In this document: positions 7,225-15,951 of the stretch, in pieces
How the letters are laid out: each line of letters starts with the position of its first letter
Numbering within the stretch: the stretch's first letter is position 1
Assembly: GCA_016938455.1 (NCBI GenBank)
Contig: JAFGUQ010000232.1
Coordinates: forward strand, 1 to 38,689
Direction of reading: 5' to 3'
DNA: 38,689 bases
Source: Clostridia bacterium
GTDB lineage: Bacteria; Bacillota; Clostridia; DUPQ01
Program-made: the position numbers and the translations under genes
Notes under the pieces: model-generated
The model's input: only the letters and a program-made list of their open reading frames with translations
Database searches by the model: none
What the model was told of the DNA's origin: nothing

Positions 7225-9036
7225 ATGAAGAAAATAGTTATATTAGGTGGTGGCTATGGTGGCCTGCTGACTGCTAAGAAAATTGCAAAAAAGGTCAAGA
7301 AAGCAAAAATAACTGATAGTGTCAGTATCACTTTAATAGATAAGAATCCCTACCACACCATGCTTACTGAACTTCATGAAGTCGCTGCCGGAAGAGTTGA
7401 TGAAGAATCAATTAAAATCGATTTTGATAAGGTCTTTGCAAAAAGAAAAGTCGATGTTGTATTAGATGAAATCATAGCAGTTGACTTTGAAGAACAGACT
7501 TTAAAAGGACAGACCGGTAAAGAATATCAGTATGATTATCTTGTCATCGGTGCTGGTTGTCAGCCAGCATGTTTCGGAATAGACGGAGCAAGAGAGAATG
7601 CACTGCCTTTATGGGCATATGAACATGCTGTCAATGTCAAAAATCATATTCTCGATATGTTCAGAAGTGCAGCTTCAGAGCTAGACCCGCTGGAAAGAGA
7701 AAAGAAACTCACTTTTTTTGTTGCAGGTGCCGGCTTTACCGGAATTGAAATGATTGGTGAACTGGCAGAATGGGTTCCGATTCTCTGCAGAAAATTCAAC
7801 ATACCAAGAAAAGATGTCAAACTGTATGTTTCAGATATGATGAATAAGATTTTACCGAATCTTCCACAGAAACTGATTATCAAAGCTGAAGTAAGATTAA
7901 TTAAAATGGGTGTTGAAATTTTAACTGGTAATCCAATTACAGAAGTAGGCTCTGATTTCATTCTTATCGGAAATACAAAATACAATACAAGGACAGTCAT
8001 TTGGACTTGCGGAGTTGAAGGAAAAGAATTCATCAAAGATTTTTCTATTGAACATAACATCAGAAAGAGAATTGCTACCAACTCATTCCTGCAGAGCAAG
8101 GATAAAAGCAATGTCTATGTTGTCGGAGATAATATTCTATATATTCCAGAAGGCGAAACCACTCCTGTTCCTCAGATGGTAGAAAATGCAGAGCATTCAT
8201 CAGCGACAGTAGCTAATAACTTAATGGTCGCTTTAACCGGTAATGGGGAAATGGAAGATTATAATCCAAAGTTTCATGGCATGATGGTCTGCATTGGCGG
8301 CCGATACGGTTTAGCCTATTTAGGTACTCATAAAAAGAAAATGGCTTATCCGAGATTCATCGCCATGTTAGCAAAACATATGATTAATCTCATTTACTTC
8401 ATACAGGTAGCAGGCTGGAATAAATGCTACTCCTATATGATGCATGAGTTTTTCCATATTGATAACAACAGAAGCTTCGTTGGCGGATACTTTGGAAAAC
8501 GCTCTCCGAATTTCTGGATGTTACCGCTTCGTATGTTTGTTGGAATTAAATGGTTGCTTTCAGGCATAGAAAAATTACCTCAGATTATCGAAGATCCTTC
8601 AAAGATATTCCTGTTTCAATTGCCGACAGATGCAGTAACAGCAGCATCAGACGCTGCAGCAGTAAGCACCTATGGAGAAGCATTGAAGGTTCCTGAGTTC
8701 ATTGCCAATATTTCTGACTGGGCATTAAAGATTTTCATCGCACCAATTGCTCCTTTTTTCCAAGGCGGAATGGTAGTGGCAGAGATTATCATCGGATTAT
8801 GTTTTATCGGTGGATTCTTAAGTGCACCTGCTGCTGTAGTCAGTGCCATCATGTGTGTGATGATATATGTATCAGGGTCAGCGGCACCTGAAATACTCTG
8901 GTATTTCTTCGCAGCCATTGCTTTGATTGCCGGCTCTGGAAGCACCTTCGGAATGGATTATTATATACTGCCCTGGTTTAAAAAATTATGGAAGAAAATC
9001 CCATTTGTAAAAAAATGGTATTTGTATAATGACTGA
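7225..9036 (+). CDS. ndh2: Type II NADH dehydrogenase with C-terminal DoxX-like membrane domain (EET Ndh2-like)
   Basis: N-terminal FAD motif VILGGGYGGLLTAKKI, VFVAGAGFTGIEMIGELAEW-type second nucleotide-binding motif, VYVVGDN; C-terminal multi-TM region (LRMFVGIKWLLSGIEKL ...). Confidence 0.9.
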   Translation: MKKIVILGGGYGGLLTAKKIAKKVKKAKITDSVSITLIDKNPYHTMLTELHEVAAGRVDEESIKIDFDKVFAKRKVDVVLDEIIAVDFEEQTLKGQTGKEYQYDYLVIGAGCQPACFGIDGARENALPLWAYEHAVNVKNHILDMFRSAASELDPLEREKKLTFFVAGAGFTGIEMIGELAEWVPILCRKFNIPRKDVKLYVSDMMNKILPNLPQKLIIKAEVRLIKMGVEILTGNPITEVGSDFILIGNTKYNTRTVIWTCGVEGKEFIKDFSIEHNIRKRIATNSFLQSKDKSNVYVVGDNILYIPEGETTPVPQMVENAEHSSATVANNLMVALTGNGEMEDYNPKFHGMMVCIGGRYGLAYLGTHKKKMAYPRFIAMLAKHMINLIYFIQVAGWNKCYSYMMHEFFHIDNNRSFVGGYFGKRSPNFWMLPLRMFVGIKWLLSGIEKLPQIIEDPSKIFLFQLPTDAVTAASDAAAVSTYGEALKVPEFIANISDWALKIFIAPIAPFFQGGMVVAEIIIGLCFIGGFLSAPAAVVSAIMCVMIYVSGSAAPEILWYFFAAIALIAGSGSTFGMDYYILPWFKKLWKKIPFVKKWYLYND

Positions 9037-9412
9037 TAAAAAAAGACGAAGAAATGACTATGTTGTTATCGTTCTGTTATTTCTGATTCCTTTATTATTC
9101 CTTCTTGCATTTTATGCAGGAAGGAATAATTCAACCGCTGATTCAGTTTCTATTGAAGTGAATAATGAAACTTATGGAATATATCCATTGAATGTTGACA
9201 GGGAAATTCATCTTCACGATGATAAAATTGACAATCTGGTGGTTATAAAAAACGGGGAAGTATTTATAAGCGAAGCGAACTGTAAAGATCAGATATGTGT
9301 CTTTCACAGTCCAATCAGTAAACAGGGAGAACAGATTGTCTGTCTGCCAAATAAAGTAGTGGTGGAAATCATAAGCAGTGAAAAAAATATCATTGATTCA
9401 TTGTCTCAATAG
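9029..9412 (+). CDS. eetA: NusG domain II-containing membrane-anchored protein (EetA-like)
   Basis: N-terminal TM; CKDQICVFHSPISKQGEQIVCLPNKVVVEI is typical of NusG_II; overlaps the ndh2 end. Confidence 0.87.
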   Translation: MTDKKRRRNDYVVIVLLFLIPLLFLLAFYAGRNNSTADSVSIEVNNETYGIYPLNVDREIHLHDDKIDNLVVIKNGEVFISEANCKDQICVFHSPISKQGEQIVCLPNKVVVEIISSEKNIIDSLSQ

Positions 9413-9421
9413 GAGAGAAAA

Positions 9422-9955
9422 TTGACAAAGAGAATTGCATTGACAGGAATAATGATGGCGCAAGCCCTTGTATTAAGTTTTTTCGAAAGACTTATTCCGA
9501 TTAATTTCGGGATTCCGGGGGTGAAACTCGGGTTAGCGAATATTGTTTCGCTGGTGGCCATATTCATATTAGGACCTGTTCCGGCACTCATGATACAAAT
9601 TGGAAGAATTCTTTTAGCCGGGTTAATGTTCGGAAGTGGAGTCAGTATCTTTTACTCACTCAGCGGAGGAATGCTGAGCATTCTGATCATGATACTCATT
9701 TATAAAACAGATATGCCGAAAGTAACCATTATAGGACTTAGTACAGTAGGGGCTGTTTTTCATAACATCGGACAGATTCTTGTGGCGGCATTAATTGTCA
9801 AGTCACTGAATATAGCTTACTATTTACCGATTCTTATGGTGTCAGGCGTTATAACAGGAATTTTTGTGGGAATAACAAGCAGGTATCTTGTCAAGGCTTT
9901 ATACAAATGGAATATGACAGGGAGTAATCAAAGTGGAATTTTGGAAAGACTATAA
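9422..9955 (+). CDS. eetB: Gx transporter family protein (EetB-like)
   Basis: TKRIALTGIMMAQALVLSFFERLIPINFGIPGVKLGLANIVSL, typical of Gx transporter / HepA component I family; multi-TM. Confidence 0.87.
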   Translation: MTKRIALTGIMMAQALVLSFFERLIPINFGIPGVKLGLANIVSLVAIFILGPVPALMIQIGRILLAGLMFGSGVSIFYSLSGGMLSILIMILIYKTDMPKVTIIGLSTVGAVFHNIGQILVAALIVKSLNIAYYLPILMVSGVITGIFVGITSRYLVKALYKWNMTGSNQSGILERL

Positions 9956-10895
9956 TGGTCTTGGATCAGAAATAGAATATGTGAAGAATATCATTAAGGA
10001 AAACCTGAGTGACAGTCCTCTATATATGAAAGATATCATCAATCATATTTTAGAAGCCAAAGGTAAATTTATAAGAGCAGCGCTTGTCATTGAATCTGCC
10101 AGTCTTGGAAAGAGTGATTTTAAAAGAGTTGCTGAAATAGCGGCTGCTATTGAAATACTTCATTTAGCTACATTGATTCATGACGATATCATTGATGAGG
10201 CGATCATGAGAAGAGGGACAGAATCCATTCAGCACCGTTATGGAAAAGATAAGGCAGTCGTGTGTGGTGATTACCTGTTTGCCAAGAGCTTTTCACTTTT
10301 ATCTTCAGATTACCAGGAACACATGAAATACCTTTCAAAAGGGGTTGAGAAAATCTGCCTTGGAGAAATTTATCAGCAGACTAACCGGTTCAACACTCAA
10401 TTAACAGTCAGACAGTATCTTCGAACAATTTCAGGAAAAACAGCAGCACTGTTTGCCATGTGCCTGTATGCAGGCGGACTTGAAGCAAAACTGAAAAAAG
10501 CACAACTTAAAAATTTAATAAGATGCGGGTATGCGATGGGAATGAGTTTTCAGATTATTGATGACTGTCTTGATTATAACGGGACAGATCTTACAATTGG
10601 AAAATCTGCAAAGAAGGACTTGCTTCAGGGATACTACACATTACCATTGATCTATGCGATTGATAACGACCAGAACGAAGTGTTAAGCGAAAAACTGGAG
10701 TTGCTTGCAGAAGAAAGTTTTGAACTTGATAAAATCATACAACTGGTCAATCAGCTCGATGGAGTAGTAAAATCAAAAGCTGTTGCAGAAAAATACATCA
10801 ACAGGGCAGATAAGTACCTGATGCTGGTTGATGATAAAGAAAATATCATAAAACTGAGAAAATTAATGCAGTTTCTGTTGAAACGAAATTACTGA
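9933..10895 (+). CDS. Polyprenyl diphosphate synthase (DmkB-like)
   Basis: LIHDDIIDEAIMRRG (FARM) and IDDCLDYNG (SARM) Asp-rich motifs; GTG start overlaps the eetB end by 23 bp. Confidence 0.9.
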   Translation: MEFWKDYNGLGSEIEYVKNIIKENLSDSPLYMKDIINHILEAKGKFIRAALVIESASLGKSDFKRVAEIAAAIEILHLATLIHDDIIDEAIMRRGTESIQHRYGKDKAVVCGDYLFAKSFSLLSSDYQEHMKYLSKGVEKICLGEIYQQTNRFNTQLTVRQYLRTISGKTAALFAMCLYAGGLEAKLKKAQLKNLIRCGYAMGMSFQIIDDCLDYNGTDLTIGKSAKKDLLQGYYTLPLIYAIDNDQNEVLSEKLELLAEESFELDKIIQLVNQLDGVVKSKAVAEKYINRADKYLMLVDDKENIIKLRKLMQFLLKRNY

Positions 10896-10920
10896 AAAAT
10901 CAGAATAGGATAAAGAACTC

Positions 10921-10950
10921 GAGGTGTTAAAAAGTTAACACTCTTTTTTT
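10921..10950 (+). terminator. Putative intrinsic terminator after the EET operon (overlaps a Rex-like palindrome)
   Basis: GTGTTAA-AAAG-TTAACAC stem-loop followed by CTC and TTTTTTT. Confidence 0.6.
10924..10941. promoter_or_regulatory. Inverted repeat GTGTTAA-AAAG-TTAACAC, possible Rex-like operator upstream of nrd
   Basis: Same TGTTAA-N4-TTAACA core as 4935-4952; located just upstream of the nrd promoter region. Confidence 0.35.
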
Positions 10951-10970
10951 GTCTGAAACTCTATATGTGG

Positions 10971-10979
10971 TGGTATAAT
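10971..10979 (+). promoter_or_regulatory. Extended -10 (TGGTATAAT) for the nrd operon
   Basis: TGnTATAAT ~46 bp upstream of the RNR start. Confidence 0.5.
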
Positions 10980-11024
10980 AAAACAATGTACATAAGAAAA
11001 CACATGATATAGAGGGAGATAAAC

Positions 11025-13553
11025 ATGGAAATTATTAAAAGGAACGGGAATATAGAATCATTTCAATATCAGAAAATCAAAAAAGCAATCATGGCAGCTT
11101 TTCGAAGCGTCAACAGGGAAATCGATGAATCGGAACTAAACAGGATTGTCTCAGACATCAATATAAAAGCAGAAAAAGTTTACCAGCTTGATAAAAAAAT
11201 ATCGGTAGAAGAAGTTCAGGATATCGTTGAAGAAAGTCTGGTGGAATTAAACTATTACAAAGTCGTTAAAAGCTATATTCTATACAGGGAGCAGCACAAT
11301 AAGAACAGGGAGATCATCAGCCGATTCCTGTTGTCGCTTCATGACACGAATCTGATCAATGTGCTGAAGAAAATTCAGTCTTTATTTGATCAGAATGTTT
11401 ATTCCCTTGAGATTCTCTATCGAAAGTTTGAGTCATTTGTCACACCGGGGATAGATGAGATACAGCAGCTTGACATGTTAATCAAAGCTGCCAATGAACT
11501 GACAGCCATTGAAGCACCAAAATGGGAATACATCGCTTCTATGATTCTAATGGAGAAAATCAGTAAAAACATTAATAATGAAATGACAAAGATAAAAGTG
11601 AAAACCTTTCATGAAAAATTGAAATACTTTGATGAAAACAACTTATACGGGAAATATATGCTTGAATACTACAGTGAAGAGGAGGTCGCTGAACTTGACA
11701 AATATATGGATGACTCCAGAAATGATTTGTTGACTTACAGCAGTTTAGATTTGCTTCATAAAAGGTACCTGATTAAAAACAATGATAATGTTGTTCTTGA
11801 AAAACCTCAGGAAATGTTTATGGGAATTGCCATGCATCTTGCCATTCCCGAAGGAACTGACAAAGTTTTATGGGCAAAAAAAATATATGATATGACAAGT
11901 AAACTTAAAGTCACACTTGCCACGCCCACTATGTCAAATGCAAGAAAACCATATCATCAGCTTTCGTCATGTTTCATTGACACGGTTCCTGATTCACTTG
12001 ATGGAATCTACCGCTCAATTGAGAATTTTGCTAAAGTATCAAAACATGGTGGAGGAATGGGACTGTATTTCGGTAAAGTAAGAGCCATCGGCTCTGATAT
12101 CAGGAATTTCAAAGGAGTTGCAGGGGGAGTACTCCGCTGGATCAAACTTGCCAATGACACAGCGGTAGCTGTTGATCAGCTTGGAGTAAGACAGGGGTCT
12201 GTCGCAGTGTATCTCGACATATGGCATAAGGATATTCCTGAATTTCTGCAGATGAAAACAAACAATGGAGATGACCGCATGAAAGCTCATGACATATTTC
12301 CGGGAATATGTTATCCAGACCTTTTCTGGAGGCTGGCCAGGAACAATATAGAATCTACCTGGTATATGATGTGCCCTCATGAGATATTAAAGGCAAAAGG
12401 GTATGCACTGGAAGACTATTTTGGAGACCAGTGGGAGGAAAAGTACTTTGAATGTGTCAATGATCCTTCTATTTCAAAAAGAGAGATTTCAGTCAAGGAT
12501 CTGATCAGGTTAATCATAAAATCGCTGACTGAAACAGGGACACCGTTTACATTCAACAGAGATGCAGTCAATAAAATGAATCCTAACGGTCATAAGGGAA
12601 TGATTTACAGCTCCAACCTATGTACTGAAATAGCCCAGAACATGAGTGAAATTGAAACTGTTTCCACAGAAATCACAGATGAATCAGAAAATATTATCGT
12701 TGTGACTAAAACAAAACCTGGAGATTTTGTTGTCTGTAACTTGGCTTCTCTTGTTCTTGGTAATCTCAATGTAGATGATGACAATGAAATGGAGGAGACT
12801 ATCGGTACTGTTGTCCGGGCCATAGACAATGTCATTGATCTTAACTATTATCCTGTTCCCTATGCAAAAATTACTAATCGGCAATATCGGGCTATAGGAC
12901 TTGGAACCAGTGGATATCATCACCTTCTGGCAAAAAAAGGGATACGGTTTGAAAGTGAGCAGCATCTTTTATTTGCTGATAAGTTATATGAAAAAATAAA
13001 CTATTATGCGGTGAAAGCCAGTCACCGCTTAGCGGTGGAAAAGGGAAAATATCAGTACTTCGATGGATCAGACTGGGATACCGGAGAATATTTTGAAAAA
13101 AGACACTATCATGATGAGAAGTGGAATGAGCTTAGAAACCTCATAAAGAAAGAAGGTATTCGAAACGGATATCTGATGGCAGTAGCACCTACAGGCTCAA
13201 CCTCTATCATCGCAGGCACCACCGCTTCCATCGACCCCATCATGAGCAAATATTTTTTAGAAGAGAAAAAAGGGTCCATCACTCCGAGAGTCGCACCTGA
13301 TTTATGCCTGGCTAATTTCTGGATATATAAAAGTGCGCATGAAATTGACCAGGAGTGGGTTATTAAAGCCGCAGCCATCAGGCAGAAACATATTGATCAG
13401 TCACAGTCAGTCAATCTGTTCATCACCCATGACTATACGATGAGGCAGATTATGAATCTGTATATCCTGGCAGGTGAAACAGGAGTGAAATCCATTTATT
13501 ATGTCAGAAGCAAATCACTGGAAGTTGAAGAATGCGAATCATGTTCTTCATAA
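11025..13553 (+). CDS. nrdA: Class I ribonucleoside-diphosphate reductase, alpha subunit
   Basis: N-terminal ATP-cone (MEIIKRNGNIESFQYQKIKKAI), SSCFI, NLCTEI, and C-terminal CESC redox pair. Confidence 0.93.
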   Translation: MEIIKRNGNIESFQYQKIKKAIMAAFRSVNREIDESELNRIVSDINIKAEKVYQLDKKISVEEVQDIVEESLVELNYYKVVKSYILYREQHNKNREIISRFLLSLHDTNLINVLKKIQSLFDQNVYSLEILYRKFESFVTPGIDEIQQLDMLIKAANELTAIEAPKWEYIASMILMEKISKNINNEMTKIKVKTFHEKLKYFDENNLYGKYMLEYYSEEEVAELDKYMDDSRNDLLTYSSLDLLHKRYLIKNNDNVVLEKPQEMFMGIAMHLAIPEGTDKVLWAKKIYDMTSKLKVTLATPTMSNARKPYHQLSSCFIDTVPDSLDGIYRSIENFAKVSKHGGGMGLYFGKVRAIGSDIRNFKGVAGGVLRWIKLANDTAVAVDQLGVRQGSVAVYLDIWHKDIPEFLQMKTNNGDDRMKAHDIFPGICYPDLFWRLARNNIESTWYMMCPHEILKAKGYALEDYFGDQWEEKYFECVNDPSISKREISVKDLIRLIIKSLTETGTPFTFNRDAVNKMNPNGHKGMIYSSNLCTEIAQNMSEIETVSTEITDESENIIVVTKTKPGDFVVCNLASLVLGNLNVDDDNEMEETIGTVVRAIDNVIDLNYYPVPYAKITNRQYRAIGLGTSGYHHLLAKKGIRFESEQHLLFADKLYEKINYYAVKASHRLAVEKGKYQYFDGSDWDTGEYFEKRHYHDEKWNELRNLIKKEGIRNGYLMAVAPTGSTSIIAGTTASIDPIMSKYFLEEKKGSITPRVAPDLCLANFWIYKSAHEIDQEWVIKAAAIRQKHIDQSQSVNLFITHDYTMRQIMNLYILAGETGVKSIYYVRSKSLEVEECESCSS

Positions 13554-13565
13554 GAAAGGGGCAAA

Positions 13566-14609
13566 ATGAGTAATCTAAATAGAAAAGCACTGTTTAATGA
13601 AAACGGGGATATTGAAACCTCAAAAAGACGAATGATTAACGGAAATACCACCAACCTGAATGACTTCAATAACCTGAGATATCAATGGACATCAGACTGG
13701 TATCGCCAAGCAATGAATAACTTCTGGATTCCTGAAGAAATCAATTTGTCACAGGATATTAAAGACTATCATATTCTTCAAAAAGCTGAGCGGACGGCAT
13801 ATGATAAAATCCTGTCATTTCTGATTTTCCTTGACAGTATACAGACAGCAAACTTACCTCATGTCGGAGAATTTATAACGGCTAATGAAGTTAATCTATG
13901 CCTGACTATCCATGCTTTTCAGGAGGCGGTACATTCGCAGAGCTATGGATATATGCTTGACTCTATCTGTTCTCCTGAGGAAAGAAACAGTATTCTGTAT
14001 CAGTGGAAAGAAGACCAGCATCTACTGGATCGTAATAAGTTCATCGGTGATTTATACAATGATTTTCTTGAAAACAAAGATACAGATACTTTGCTTAAAA
14101 CAATGATTGCCAATTATATACTGGAAGGAATCTATTTTTATTCAGGGTTCATGTTCTTCTATAGTCTGGGAAGAAACGGTAAAATGCCTGGAAGTGTACA
14201 GGAAATCAGATACATCAACAGAGACGAGAATACTCATTTATGGCTGTTCCGATCAATCATACTTGAGCTGAAAAAAGAACAACCTGAACTTTTTACAGAG
14301 GAAAAGGTTGGGATCTATCGTGAAATGATCAGAAAGGGTGTGGAAGAAGAGATTTCCTGGGGCCATTATGTCATAGGGAATGATATTTCAGGACTTAATG
14401 AAGACATGATATCAGATTATATTAAGTATCTTGGGAATCTGCGAAGCAGCAACCTTGGTTTCGGTTATATCTATGACGGATATGACACAGAACCTGCTTC
14501 AATGAAATGGGTAAAAGAATACAGTGATCCCAACAAGATCAAGACTGATTTTTTTGAAGCAAAACCATCTGCATATGCAAAATCCAGTATTATTGAAGAT
14601 GACTTATAA
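13566..14609 (+). CDS. nrdB: Class I ribonucleoside-diphosphate reductase, beta subunit
   Basis: Metal ligands and radical Tyr in FLDSIQ, FQEAVHSQSYGYML, YILEGIYFYSGF, NRDENTHLWLF. Confidence 0.93.
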   Translation: MSNLNRKALFNENGDIETSKRRMINGNTTNLNDFNNLRYQWTSDWYRQAMNNFWIPEEINLSQDIKDYHILQKAERTAYDKILSFLIFLDSIQTANLPHVGEFITANEVNLCLTIHAFQEAVHSQSYGYMLDSICSPEERNSILYQWKEDQHLLDRNKFIGDLYNDFLENKDTDTLLKTMIANYILEGIYFYSGFMFFYSLGRNGKMPGSVQEIRYINRDENTHLWLFRSIILELKKEQPELFTEEKVGIYREMIRKGVEEEISWGHYVIGNDISGLNEDMISDYIKYLGNLRSSNLGFGYIYDGYDTEPASMKWVKEYSDPNKIKTDFFEAKPSAYAKSSIIEDDL

Positions 14610-14672
14610 GATTGCTAAAAAAGCGGTTATACTATAAAATGGACATATCAAAACAATCATTACGGGGAGGAT

Positions 14673-15914
14673 TTGGAGATGGAGAACAAAAAGTCGTTTA
14701 ATGAGGTCATGATCATGATCTTGGGTTTTATACTGATGGCAGGATTAGGAGTGCTTGCGTTTTATCTGTTCATTGCAAAAGGGACAAGTTTCATCGGCTG
14801 GGTCATCATGATTGTTCTTCTTTTACTTTTCGGATTTCTGGTATTCAAATTTGCAGTTAAAGGAATCAAGGTAATAGCGATTATGTTTCTGGTGGTCACC
14901 GTTTTAACGACAGGTACTTTTTTATTCACTACATCACTTGGGACCAATCAGGGGAAAACAGTATCATCGGTTGTTTCAGCCGGGGTTAATAAAGATGATC
15001 TTGGAAACATCATCAATGGTCAATTCTTTTTTGATGACGGTAAATATCAGTATTTCTCCAGCCATGATCAATATGACAAAGCTCATATTTACATGGTAGA
15101 TAAGAAAAGCGGAAATACGACCACTATTTTTAACGGGTTTGGCTGGTCACTGGTAGTACGGGATAATTACCTGTATTTTTCAGGTAATGAAGGTGATACG
15201 ATAGACGGATCATATAATCTGTATAAAATGAATCTTGATGATTTATCATATGAGGTCATTAATGACAGCTATTGTTATGGAATGAGCTTTTACAATGACT
15301 GGTTGTATTATATTACTGTTGATTCATCCAGTAATTACCGGTATGAAAGAATTAATGTAGAAACAGGTAAAAAGGAGACTGTGGTTGAAACCGGAGGATT
15401 AGTGGTGGTTGTCTATGATAAGAAACTTTATTATCTTGATCCAGCAGGAATGATCACAAGAGCCGACCTTGATGGGAGTAATCCTGAAACTGTTGTTGAT
15501 GAAGCCTGTAATTACTTCATCATCGGAAATGGTAAAATTGTCTATATTGTAGGGTATACAGAAATAAAATCCTGTGATACAGATGGTAAAAACATCAACA
15601 GTATTAAAGCATCCTATGATAAAAGCATCGGAAGTGTCAATTCATATAAGGACACGCTTATTTATGTGACTTATGCAAGCGACGATTTCAACAGTTCTTC
15701 ATATGGCTATAACTACAGTTTAAACAGTATTGATTTTGACGGTAAAAAAGACACTGAGATTTATAAATCCATTTCCTATGGTTTCTATATCAATGTGATT
15801 GACGGAGATATATATGCATTGGATTACTACTTAAGAGATGGTGACACTTACTATACTGCTATAATCAGTAAAATGAAAATGAATGGTAAATTAATTTCAG
15901 TTCTTGGTGAATAG
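14673..15914 (+). CDS. Membrane-anchored DUF5050/beta-propeller-like surface protein
   Basis: N-terminal TM segments, then repeated YLYFSGNEGDTIDGSYNLYKMNLDD / LYYLDPAGMITRADLDGSNPETVVDE blades. Confidence 0.65.
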   Translation: MEMENKKSFNEVMIMILGFILMAGLGVLAFYLFIAKGTSFIGWVIMIVLLLLFGFLVFKFAVKGIKVIAIMFLVVTVLTTGTFLFTTSLGTNQGKTVSSVVSAGVNKDDLGNIINGQFFFDDGKYQYFSSHDQYDKAHIYMVDKKSGNTTTIFNGFGWSLVVRDNYLYFSGNEGDTIDGSYNLYKMNLDDLSYEVINDSYCYGMSFYNDWLYYITVDSSSNYRYERINVETGKKETVVETGGLVVVVYDKKLYYLDPAGMITRADLDGSNPETVVDEACNYFIIGNGKIVYIVGYTEIKSCDTDGKNINSIKASYDKSIGSVNSYKDTLIYVTYASDDFNSSSYGYNYSLNSIDFDGKKDTEIYKSISYGFYINVIDGDIYALDYYLRDGDTYYTAIISKMKMNGKLISVLGE

Positions 15915-15951
15915 GTGAAATTTATCATGTTTCCAGAGAGGAGATATTTTA

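Noticed and set aside
7644-8111. 155-aa minus-strand ORF inside ndh2
   Set aside because: Antisense to a well-supported CDS, no RBS or recognisable domain; likely a by-product of codon usage, as are the other short antisense ORFs in the track.
12039-12380. 113-aa minus-strand ORF inside nrdA
   Set aside because: Overlaps a conserved enzyme gene entirely and shows no recognisable motifs.
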